DNA from: Trichuris trichiura
Taxonomy: Eukaryota > Nematoda > Enoplea > Trichinellida > Trichuridae
Direction of reading: 5' to 3'
Length of the DNA: 64,000 nt
Assembly: GCA_037903355.1 (NCBI GenBank)
Contig: JBAJFE010000015.1
Location: 682,001 to 746,000, forward strand
Each line of letters starts with the position of its first letter. Position 1 is the stretch's first letter. Under the pieces are notes generated by a model. It did no database searches. It saw nothing but the letters and a program-made list of their open reading frames with translations, and was not told the origin of the DNA. Shown here piece by piece: positions 34,890 through 46,000 of this stretch. A program made the position numbers and the translations under genes.

Positions 34890-37734
34890 GTCTAATTAAT
34901 CAGGGTTCATTTTTTTCTTGACAAAAACTATGATTTAGAGAAACGTCAAATGTTGGTACCGTGTTGACATCTAAATTTCGACGGTTCTCCACGTCGGAGC
35001 ATACTATTATTTGGCTATCCACTGACGTATGGTCAAGTAAATTACTACCTACTACTAAGATTGACAGAATGTTATTTATCATTACACGAATGATTGCCTA
35101 ATGGGCATACGGTTCAAGCATTCTCAAATCTTTTCTTATGTGCAAATACTAGCAAAGGACGGATCTAAGCATGTATCACTGTCCGTTTGGCAACAAAAAA
35201 CTTAGCTCATACCCATCCCTATGTCTGCATATTCATAGCACTGCTGATATGTGCAATGCAGTTACCATTTGTACACTTACCTTCAATAGGTCTTCGAGGG
35301 AATAGCAGCTGCAATTTTCTTGCCACAAACTTGAGCATAAATCAATTTAACAGGGAAAATGTTAAACCAATGTTGACAGGGCACGGCCGCTTCGCACATC
35401 TGAGGATTCAACGATCTTTATTCCATTGTACATACAATCTGAAGAACTAACCTGGGATTTTGTGTATTAGTGCCGCGCCACTGCCGGCACGCGGCAATGT
35501 GAAAGCATAATCCGTGATTCCACTGCGTAATGAAGCGTGATTAGCGAAACAAAAGGAGGGACGTTTTCGCGTCGCTTACTGAGCACATACCGAGCAGTTG
35601 GCACCGGGAGCACAATGGAAGTGTCACTGATACGGTTACTGACCTATAGAAAAGAGTGAACGCTTGTTGACGTTAACTGTCTCTGAGCGCGTTACGTTTG
35701 TCTGTCATCTGCGCCACCGTCTCACAAATGCTGGTTCCTTTCTGGGAAGATCTCCCGTAACCTGTACGTGCCTTTTTTGGAGAACATGATAATCTCCCCA
35801 TTTGGCCTGCGTCCAAATGTAAGCCCACACATGCGTCTCATGCTAAATCTTAGGCTTAGGATAGAGCTGGACAGGACGGCCGACAGGCCTACGGCGCGAT
35901 GATGGCGGGAATGGTGAAACACATCGAAATTTGCATATTTGTCTCGGAGATAATTGGTTAAGCCGCTGACGCTACGCTTTTGCTGAGCAGATGGCCGTCT
36001 GGTAATTTAGCAAAGTCGCGTTTATTTTGCGTCATTACTGATCGTCGCTACTGCTGTCTGGTCGCCGTTTGTGTGCTTGGATCATGCACCGACTTTTTAT
36101 AAACGTTCCTTGTCGTGTTACTGCTTTGCTTAAGAGTGGAAACGCTCAACTGGAAACTCAAGGAGAATGATCACTTTTCCTAAAGAGTTGAATAATACTC
36201 CGTGGTGGAAAATGTCTTTCAGCCGTTTCAGACAGCAGCTATTACATTTTGCCAGAATGACACGAATAATGAACGAATCTGTTGCCTGAAAAATGGAAGT
36301 GACTTGCTTATGGGCTAGCGTGTACTACTGTTATCGAGAAGCTGCTAATGGCCGTTTTCATTTTTTCATGCTGCTTTACTTCAACTGTTAATGCTTTACC
36401 GCCTTCACTGGCGAGTTACATGGACGCAATTGTGCAGTTTACGAAAGCGCCGCGTTATGGAAGGTTGTGAAATGACTGAAGCAGAGAAGGTTAACCTGGC
36501 AAGTCAGGCAAGGTTTCCATCACAGTCATGGATAAGAGAAATATTTCGCTCAGTGTCAGCTTCGTCTGTTAAAGATTCAACAGGTCTGTTGCTAATTTTA
36601 ATTATTTTTAACATGCAAACAGATAAAGAATTTTAAGGCCCTTTCCAGACGGCAGTTTTGTAGGCGGCGACCTTGTCGCTGCAGTTTGTCGCTCTAACTG
36701 GATTGGCTGCAACGACAGCCAATCCGACTCTTGTTAATAATAACCCCTCGCTGACATAGCTAAAATTTAAAACTGAATGCAGCCATATGTCTGTTACAGG
36801 CGATGTGTGAAATGCTGGCATTCTATAGAACGCGTGAAATTTTAGGCAAAGTATGCAACGTCTGTACCATTTTAATATGCCGTACTCTTCGCCTAGGCGT
36901 TATGCAGAACGGTGGGTAATACTTAGGCAAAGCGTGAATCGAATTTCGGCAGTGGCGACTTTTAATGTCTTGTCGTCTATGCCCCCGCAATCCAGCAGTA
37001 TCGACACCAACGGAACAAAGTGGATTGTTTCTTTTCTCTAAGTTTGCAGCTATACTTTTCTTATATTTTGGCTTAGGCACAATAGGATAGCCAGCGAGAT
37101 TCCGCAATCAAAGCACCCATCTCTTCTCACTCTCTTGTCGGCTGTTCTGTTCCTCCATAGCCTGAGCTTAAGTCAAGACAAGGAAAACATAGCCGGAAAA
37201 GTAGTGAAAAGAATCCGCTTTGTCCCATAGGTGTCGCCAGTGTATGCATGCAGTAAAACAGATGAAAACAGTTGATTTAATGCTCTGTCAGTTTATTATT
37301 CAGCATTGCACAGGAAGCGTAGAAAATGTGTAAAATTTGAGGTGTTCCGTACGTTGCATAAAAGTTTTGAGCACTTCATAGCTCTGAGGCGGACTGTAGG
37401 AAGTAGCGCAATAGTTACTTCTGGCGCCTCCATGGAATACATAAAAAACATAGCTTTCTGCGTTCCCGCCATACAGTCCTATGATATTTGATTTTTAATA
37501 AATAACTGGTGAGCTAGGCGTGGTTGCTGTGAAAATGACACCCTCTTTCATCCAATATCAGTTCGGGAAACATTAGTACGGTTTAAAAAAGAAAATAGAA
37601 CACCATGTAAACGCGTTCTGCCTGTGGGAAGGCGCTGTAGTTGTGTTATACTTCGAAACAGCATGATCTGAAAAAATGCGTGGTATTTTTCGTTTTCTTC
37701 CATGCTTCTGCAAGATCGTTTGTTGAATTATCAG
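34890..37734. other. Intergenic, no gene seen
   Basis: 35455-36110 is more GC-rich than its surroundings but codes for nothing recognisable. TAAGGCCCTTTCCAGACGG near 36634 could be an eroded DNA-transposon end; its partner was not found. Confidence 0.35.
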
Positions 37735-40228
37735 CTACTGAGCGATTTTTTGTTTACGTTGAAATCTGTTGAACACTTTGCAAGACTCCGTGTGTGGAAG
37801 CGTCCTATACTGGACTGAAACGTTTTGTTCAGTGAAACGAACGTATACTGGATGTTCTTTTCGATAAGTTGGCCAGTATAGAAAAGAAGTACCATCAGTT
37901 CTGCATTGAATCCTGAAATCTTCATATTTCCTGATGAAACGCTCAATCGTCGACGTTTGAATAATCTATTGTTTGTTTCGTTGATATTACAGCATGTGCC
38001 ATAATTGAACGCACACTAAGTATTCAAAAAAGAATTTTTAAAGATCAAAACAGTTCGCTTAAAAACATTAAAATGTTCGTGGTTAGAAAGGCCTGGGCCT
38101 TGTACAAAAGCATGCAAAACAAGAAGGGAAGAGGCTAACTGGCTGAAAAGAGCAATGAACTGATTGATCTGTATAATTTTTTTAACCATACAAATGTTTC
38201 AAAGCATTGCCGTTCGAAGATATTACTGATTATTATTTACCGCGCTTTGAATAGTCTGATAATCTTATTAAAAATAGTTTTGTACACACAAACGTTTTTA
38301 GGCAGCTCGATCTTTTTTGTCTGAGCAAAGTTTTGCAAAGTGAAGATAACAGGCAGGATACTCTAGGGCCTATGAAGGGTCGATAATCGTTGGCGAGTTT
38401 AACTTATAGCATCCCCGCTTTGTTTTTGAAAAAACTAAAGTAGATAAAAACTGTCTATGCCTACCTGTCACGTACAAATGCATTCCAGCGAGCGATTACG
38501 TGGTAGCTCATTCTTTTGTCTATCGTGGTGCTGTTAGTTTTGTACTCCTTTCTCAAAGGCAAGCCGAAAACGAATTCTAATTCATATCCATGCATGGCCC
38601 CCATCCATTCAGGCCACGGGTTCCACTTGGATCGATAGTTGAAATAGAAAACGTAAACGTCTGGATTTTTGCTTGATAAACGGTTAGCCAAATCGATTAC
38701 TCCGCAGGTGAAATAATAATCTCCTACCATCGAGCTTAGCGCGTCTCTGTAATTTGCTTCCTTTTGTCTATAGTGAGCGATCAACTCAGATAGCTCTTTA
38801 TCATTCAAAAATGGGAAAGACTTTTGAGTCAATTTCGTCATTGTATCCGAGTTGATCATTCCGTCATTTTTGTAGTTGAACACTTCCGGATAATAAACGG
38901 GCAACCAGTAACTTCCCTCGTCTTCATTGTAGCCTAACAGAATTGGTACAACTTTAGTTATTCCTTGTCGATAGTTTTGCACTCCTTTCGGTCCGAAGAA
39001 TAAGTCATTATCGTCAATAACAGGCACAAAGACGAATTGTAGGTAATCTTGCATCATATTTGCCGATTGTGTTACAATATCTTCTGGCTTTTGCTTCTTC
39101 ATGCATGCAATCATTTCTGTATTATTTCCAGTGCATCCAAGAGCTGTAGCGAGTGTTCGCGAATACTCCTCTAATTTGTGCTTCCTAACGTTCGCCCAAG
39201 GCATAGCCATACTGCCGCTAAGAACAATGGCCCTGTGAAATAGTGGCCAACTGTCTTCAGCGTAAAGATGTGCCATGACAGAAGCGGCACCAGCGCTCTC
39301 ACCCATAATAGTTACGCTGTTAGGGTCTCCACCGAAAATTTTTATGTTACTTTGTATCCACTGCAAAGCGAGTCGTTGATCCAGTAAACCAACATTTGCA
39401 GGTGCCGAGTTACCCAATGACAGAAAGCCAAACGGTCCAACTCGGTAATTAATCGCTACTATTACTTGGCCGGTTGATGCAGCTAAGAAAGGTCCCCTGT
39501 ATATGTCCAGTGAAGGTGAGCCACTGACGAAACCGCCACCGAATATCCAGACTACCACTGGGGCATTCCGTGCATGCAAAGGTGTCCAAATGTTTAGCGT
39601 TAAGCAGTCTTCTGTCATTTCTTCTTTAGGATTCCACATTTCCGTTCCCGAAAAGTCTACAGTGCAACGTTCAAATGGTGGAACAAAATTTTTGCCTTCT
39701 TTACGCCACTTAGCCTGTTTAGGTAACGCAATTAAGCTGAATCGCTAACATAGCATTAGTATTTCACCAAAATTTACTCTTTACAAATCCTTACGGAATC
39801 TGACCAAATGCTTTGGGTAGTTTTGAAGGTTTAAACTATTCCTGCTTGGTGCAGAAATGTTACGTTTACTCCGAAGCTGAAAGCAAGCTGGACAAACTTT
39901 GGCGCATTGTTGTAAATGTTTCTTCGCGTAGCCCATTGCGCTTACCTGGAAATGTTGCGTCAAGGCTTTGATAGCAGGGCCGAGATAGGTTTCTTGCTTG
40001 TTTAACCTTTCCATGAAATGGCGCGAATTCAGCAGGGAGAAAGCGTTTGTCCCCAATTGGAGCGCTACCATAAGGAATGCCAAGAAATTCGTACACTTTT
40101 CTGCAGTAATTATTATTTATTTGGCCTTGGAATATCCCTGTCGTACAGTTTTTCGTCAGCCTTGAATTACTGGCAACTGAGTAGACAAAGCATAACAGCG
40201 ACGCGAAGAGCAGCGACGAAGAATACAT
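37735..40228 (-). CDS. Secreted cholinesterase-like serine hydrolase (copy 1), three exons
   Basis: Exons 40228-39946, 39656-38465 and 37912-37735 (introns 289 and 552 bp; donors CAG|GTAAGC and CAG|GTAGGC; acceptors TGTAG and TTTCAG; phases 1 and 2) join to 550 codons plus stop. The exon-1 frame runs on past the donor, but family alignment (YPG/FPx then GTEMWNP) fixes the junction. A signal peptide (MYSSSLLFASLLCFVYSVAS) gives a secreted alpha/beta hydrolase that would hydrolyse choline esters. Visible: oxyanion-hole GGGF, nucleophile in GESAG (about S215), acid in NEDEGS (about E341), MGAMHGYELEF (about H450), choline-site Trp in GTEMWNP, PWAN Trp, and acyl-pocket LQFVFVPV as in acetylcholinesterases. 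Cysteines for the three usual intrachain disulfides are present, including TESCKVF in the last exon. It ends soon after, with no GPI or tetramer tail, so it should be soluble. Lies downstream of its tandem relative. Confidence 0.9.
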
Positions 40229-40260
40229 CGATTTACTAATTCTTTGATGCGCAGCACAGG

Positions 40261-40266
40261 CTTATA
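40261..40266 (-). promoter_or_regulatory. Possible TATA box of cholinesterase copy 1
   Basis: Minus-strand TATAAG, 32 bases before the ATG. If used, it would leave almost no 5' untranslated region, so it may be chance. Confidence 0.2.
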
Positions 40267-40559
40267 AGTGCTTTGAATGTATGCATCAAAAATTGGATGG
40301 TATTTTTTCACGTCACAGTTTCAGGGCAATTGCATATGTTTATCCAAAACGGTCGCTGCACACTTTATAAATGTCATTATTTGCTTGTGAACGCTCGGTA
40401 CTATGAGCAGGTATAACATTGTTTTGTATCACTGCAATTATTGTTATGGAGTGCTCACAGTGAACGTATATCTGTAAGAATTGTTATCTTCAATGGTCTG
40501 TGCATATAAAAAAAATATGCCTTCCACTTCGGTTGATGGATAAAAAACCTTTGTTTAGG

Positions 40560-40575
40560 AAAACGTTTCATTATT
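40560..40575. repeat. Target-site duplication, left copy (up to 16 bp)
   Basis: AAAACGTTTCATTATT, repeated exactly at 40814-40829. The true duplication may be about 13 bp plus chance matches. Confidence 0.8.
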
Positions 40576-40813
40576 GAAGTGTCTTTATTACGGATCAGTT
40601 GTCCCGTTGATATATACAATAAACGTAAAAATTTCCCCGGAGCTTTCGGGTCTATCTTGACCTGTCCTCAGCGGTCATAAGACGGGTCACGATAGACCCG
40701 AAAGCTCCGGGGAAGTTTTTATGTTTATTGTATATATCAACGGGTCAACTGATCCGTAATAAAGACACTTCAATATGAAAACATATGGTCCTGAACAAAA
40801 ACATCACATATTC
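40576..40813. mobile_element. Palindromic hammerhead element, family A, 238 bp
   Basis: Arms GAAGTGTCTTTATTACGGATC and its complement near 40752 enclose GACCCGAAAGCTCCGGGG in both orientations. The right side has the single extra tail TATGAAAACATATGGTCC. Lies 348 bp upstream of cholinesterase copy 1. The left core is intact; at the axis the right core has lost its CTGA box (CATAAGACGGG). Confidence 0.85.
40636..40675 (-). ncRNA. Hammerhead ribozyme motif (family A)
   Basis: CCG, CTGAGGA (40671-40665), stem II CAGGTC/GACCCG with one mismatch, loop AAGATA, GAAAGCTC, CGG. Stem I is CCG with CGG. Confidence 0.7.
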
Positions 40814-40829
40814 AAAACGTTTCATTATT
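40814..40829. repeat. Target-site duplication, right copy
   Basis: AAAACGTTTCATTATT, identical to 40560-40575. Confidence 0.8.
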
Positions 40830-43037
40830 ACGTCAAAAAACGGGCTGAAGCTTTTTTCACGATGAAGCAAGGTATTGAAGTTGGTAATAGATTCAAAGGC
40901 GAACCATCATCGAAGTTTGTTTAGTTTTAATTCGTTATTATTTTTCTTTTTGTTTAAATATGAAATAATTCTTCTCAGTAGGGTTGTTTACAATAGCTTA
41001 ATGCCTGTAGTATCTCAGATTGGCAATGTGGGCAGCAGTATTTCTTAGACCGCGACTTACGTTCCTTGATTTTATTCCGTGTCTGCGTACATTTCGTTGT
41101 CCTGATTTCATTATTATTTCTTTTTTCGTTGTCATTCTAATTTGGGCTTCGCGGTGCTCCCACCAGCCTTTGTTTAATTTGCTGGAAATAAACTTGAACT
41201 GTTGGCAGTAAACCAGTCGTCGGTTATGTTGCTGCCTATCGTCAAGTGGCAAGTTAGTCTTAGGACCGCGGTGGCGAACGGCGAGCCTACCGCTGACGCG
41301 CCCGTGAAGTTTACAGGCACGTGCAGGTCAACCACTCATTAAACTGCGTATTCACACACGCACAAAGTGTGTAGTCGATGTAGTCCCGGGCAAGAAAAAG
41401 ATAACAAGCATCGTTGCGGCGCGCATTAAAGCACAAAGCCCCTACGTCTACGTGAGCTGATGTGGCGGAAACGACCGGCATTACCTTCGGTCAAATACTC
41501 GAAAGTAACGCCACTTTGCACCCTCAGCATTCATAGGTCCATTGTTTTGCGGTCGGCTCATCTGTTATGTCTTCAAGTTTTTTATTCTGCTGACTCTTTT
41601 TGTTGATTAAACTTTCCTACGTTTAGCCCTCGTTATTCAGTGAAATATGCGTAACGCGTTTACTGTTTGTCATTACCGTTAAATATTACTCTCTAGTGGT
41701 CAGCCGATGGAATTGAATGGTCTGTATGTTTTTGTTGTAGGCCGTGATCCAGCTGCAAAGAAGAAGGCCGTATACTGGTGAGTGTATGCATTGTATTTTT
41801 CATTGAATGTTTTGTTCATTAGCTGAGCGAACATTTTAAGCGAAATCGTGCAGAGAAGTACCGTTCAAACGAATTTATTCTTGCGCACGCGCAGCGCGTT
41901 AACTGCTCTCCGTAGATTCGTTTAAAATGTTGGCTCGTGCTAGCGTTGCGTACAAAAACTTTGGAAACGACGTTATTGTACGCAAACGTCAAGATCTCAA
42001 ATCGTCACTGTGCGTAAGGGTTAATTTTAAGGTATACACTTACGCAGATCATTAAATTTTTGGTGAATTTCGACTTTGTGCATACAGTGTGAAGAGAATA
42101 GCTTAAGCGTCCCGGACCTTCTCCTCTCGGGAACTCAAACAGTTTGTGTACGTATTCTTTGACAAGCAGTCGGTCAATAGTGACAATACAACAGACAATT
42201 GTGATTCGTATAGAAGCTTGTTGTAACAGCTATTTTAAGCGAGCTGTTTACAGATTCTACCACCTCACCGTGTTAATAAGTTTGCTGACATCATTGCTCC
42301 GCGTTCTTTGCAAGTTTCAACTGATCTTAGCGCCTCTCTTTGATGGCATTCTTCTTTACAGAATCTGCGCAACGTCAATTTCAGGGTTTATTAAGTCATC
42401 GCTTTATACAGACAGCATTCAGCGCAGCTTTGCCAATAAGTCCGAGAGGGTATCAACTTCACCACTTTTCTATGGCAGACGAAGCCGATTTTTTTTAAAT
42501 GTCAGGTTCCGCCTTCATGTTTTCTGAAGTAATAGTTGATTAGTTTCTCGGACAGCCTCCTGGCTGATTAGAATGTGAAAATTTTCCAAGCCATTGAGAA
42601 GCTGATAAGCAACCATGTATGGCAGTAAGGCGACCGGAATGCTTTTCGCCGACCACACTCAGCAGCGCTTAAGGCATCTGCAATACGTAAGCCGAATATA
42701 ACGCATCCTATGTATGCGCTTACCAGAGCTTAGATGCTTGAACATGTCACAGTTGTTTCTGAACGGTCTCCGCTTGAGCGTTGTACCATTTCTCGCAAAT
42801 GAAGTGTACAAACCATTCTCCTTTGTATACGCAGGCCAATGAGTAGCACCAGGCGACGTGGCAAGTGGTATGCTAAAATAATTTCACTTTGCTTTCCTGA
42901 TCCATTTACGCTAACAAAGTCATAACGCTATTTTTAATAAGTCTTTTAGATGCAAATGCCAGTTAGCCTTAAATAGTATTATTTTTAAACGAGGATGAAG
43001 GTTTCGTTGGCAATGGTTTTACTAAGGCTAACCATTT
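40830..43037. other. Intergenic between the cholinesterase genes
   Basis: No gene supported. A 37-base exon-like segment (41741-41777) has a good acceptor (TTTTTGTTGTAG) and donor (CTG|GTGAGT) on the plus strand. The frame 42144-42527 plus (127 codons) is Leu/Ser/Phe-rich without motif and is not called. Confidence 0.35.
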
Positions 43038-46000
43038 TCACGAAATGAGTAAGCTGCGCCAGATTTCACTGAACATCTGATAAAGCATAGCTACATTTGG
43101 TAGCGGAAATACATTAACCTCTACTCGCCCCTGATTATCAGTTGGCAGTTCATAGCGGTCCTGGCAATACCGACTTAGTGTCAAACAGTTGTTGTTTTGA
43201 ATTTTTTTAAAATGATTTCTGTCCCTTGTATCCAACTAATCCAACGTTAAACCGATAAGTTCACGGGTGAAGCTAACGATCAACTTGTTGGTTAAGTATC
43301 CGTTGAAACGAAGCACGTTCACTGTTTTAGTGAAATTTAAATTATGCTCACCAATCCAACTTAGAAGTTTAAGCACTCTCAGTCGCGTTTAAACTAACGT
43401 TTTGCTTTGCGCTTACGGAAACTGCTCGAAATGTGTGAAACAAAGCGCCTATTACCCGTGACGAATGAAGGAGTTCCAGTATTCCATCATCGTTCTGCTC
43501 ATTTTGATGTCTTCATTAATTGATTCCCCTTTGCCATTCAGAGGACCGCCGAAAATAAACTCTATTTCGTAACCATGCATAGCACCCATCCATTGCGGCC
43601 ATGGATTCGATTCTGACCTATAGTTAAAATTGAAAAGATATACAAGGATGTTGTGATCAGCTAAGCTGTCAGCCAGATCAAGCACGCCACAGGTGAAATA
43701 ATAGTCTCCAACCATGGAACTTAACATTTTTCTGACGTCACTTGTTTTGTATTTGTAATGGTTGATTGCTAGCGATTGTTGTTCTTCGGTTAAAAATGAA
43801 AATGTCAGATTGACTAATTCCGTCATCTCTAGCGGAGTAGCGGTTTGCTCGGCAGTAATGTTAAAGAACTGTGTTAGCCACGTAGGTAACCAGAAGCTTC
43901 CTTCATCTTCGTTGTAACCCAAGAGGACTGAAGTGTTCTTTGTTAAGCTATGCAGGAAGTTTTCGTAACCTTTCTTTCCGAAGAAAAGTTCATCGTCCAC
44001 TACGGGCACGAAATAGAACTGCAAAAACGTTGAACTCCGCGTCTTCTCCGTTTCGCCAAGTATTTTCGCTGGAGGTTGTTCCCTTAGGCAGTCGAGCATT
44101 CTGCTTTCACTTCCATCACAACCGAGCTGGTGAGCTACCATTACGGAATGCTTTAAAAGGTCGGCTTTTTTAACGCTAGCCCATGGTAAGTTCATGGAAC
44201 CGCTCTGTACAATTGCATACTTGAACAAAGGCCAGCTGTCTACTGCGTGAAGATGAGCCATCACCGAAGCACCGCCGGAACTTTCTCCCATTATAGTCAC
44301 TTGAGACGGGTCACCTCCAAAACCAGCTATGTTCTCTTGGATCCATTGCAAAGCCATGCGCTGATCCAACAAGCCAACGTTTGGCGGGGCGTCTCTATCG
44401 TTTAAGTAGAAGAATCCGAAAATGTTGAGCCGGTAATTTATATTGACTACTACTGTTCCATATAAGGCGGCTAATGTCGACCCATTGTACAAGTACAGCG
44501 ATGGGCTACCGCTAGCGAATCCACCACCGAATATCCAAACTAGCACTGGCGCATTGTGAGCATTTGCGGGAGTCCAGATGTTCAGCGTGAGACAACTTTC
44601 TGTCATACCATCTTCCGGATTCCACATCTCAGTTCCTTCAAACCCTGAAACGATTGTTTACACCGAGTTAAAGCACGACGATATTGTAATAATTTTTAAA
44701 AACTATCTTACTGGCATCTGTGATTATTTTTATCCGCCTTCATCGATGCTTGAGAAGTGCTTTATGCAGCCAGGATGATTCATTAGGCTGCTTTTTTACG
44801 GATTGTAAGTCCCGTTGAAAAATTTTAATACTAATTTCCCCGGAGCTTTCGGGTCAAACGAGACCCGTCTTCAGCGGTCTTAAAATGTTGTAATGAATAA
44901 GGTGCATGGGTGACGTACAAGGTGTTATAGCTGTTTAAATTCGAGGGTTTTAAAGTGGGCTTTTTTGGTCTTCTTTGTCTGTCAGCAATTCGAGCGGGTG
45001 TACCCATTTACCCATGCACCTTATTCATTACATCATTTTAAGACCGCTGAGAACGGGTCTCGTTTGACCCGAAAGCTCCGGAGAAATTAGTATTAGAATT
45101 GTTCAACGGGACTTACAATCTGTAAAAAAAAGAAGCAGCCTAATGAAACTCTACGGTCCCGTACCAAGAAACTATATCTTCAAAAGTCAGGATGATATTC
45201 TAATACCAACACAATAACTTAGCCTTTTTACAATATTCGTAAAAATATTACTTTGAATTCTATAGAAGGTAAAGCAATGCTTCTGGACGCTCTTGATTTT
45301 CATGATCATTTTAAATTGTTTACTGTAGGCAACTGCCGAGTGAAAAGCCGTAAGAGTTTTTGTAAGAATGCTTAACTGAATGAAAACTGAAGTTAATACC
45401 TAGCGAGGAAGAAAGCTTTTGAATTTTCGCCTACTGCTGCAACAGTTTCATCGCAGCCGTTTCGTCAACCTTTCTGCATGCGATAAGAAAATAACCCAAA
45501 ATGCTAAACCTTCATTGTGAAGAAGACAGTGTCTTTCAAATGCTTGAATCGCAAAACTTCGCTTGCTTTTCCTACGTCTTGCTTATTTGTATGTTGTCGT
45601 AAACGAATTCTTTGCTACGTCGTAAGACGTTGCTCAGAGCGCAAAGCAAAAGTTTGAGTATTTCTTTTTGCGACTAATACAGATGTGCTTTCTACTTTTT
45701 TCCATTCAACCATGAATAGCATCAGCCATTCCGTCTTTTTCCGAGAGATATCCAAAGCTTTGTACTATTAATAGTTGTTTCTGGGAAAAATTATTACTGC
45801 TCTCAATCAATCAAATGAATTCTTCATTTTTCAGACGGGAAGGAATTTTACTATTTTGTCTTTGGGTGTATGGATATGATAGTTGGAATATTTCAAAGCT
45901 GCCTTCTTTTTGGTAGCAACAGTTTGACCACATGTCGTTCTGCCCTTCTGTGGTCACATTCAAGTTACGTAAATAGACGGGGCACAGACGATGCCGTTGT

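Larger units (their letters stand above)
44780..45187. mobile_element. Palindromic hammerhead element, family A, 408 bp, in intron 1
   Basis: Arms TCATTAGGCTGCTTTTTTACG and its complement near 45130, each with a hammerhead core, and inner arms with GTAATGAATAAGGTGCATGGG. The right side carries the single tail ACTCTACGGTCCCGTACCAAG. Inserted in intron 1 of cholinesterase copy 2. Confidence 0.85.

Noticed and set aside
36631..36800. Possible PIF/Harbinger-like terminus (TAAGGCCCTTTCCAGACGG)
   Set aside because: The matching inverted end and a second TAA were not found.
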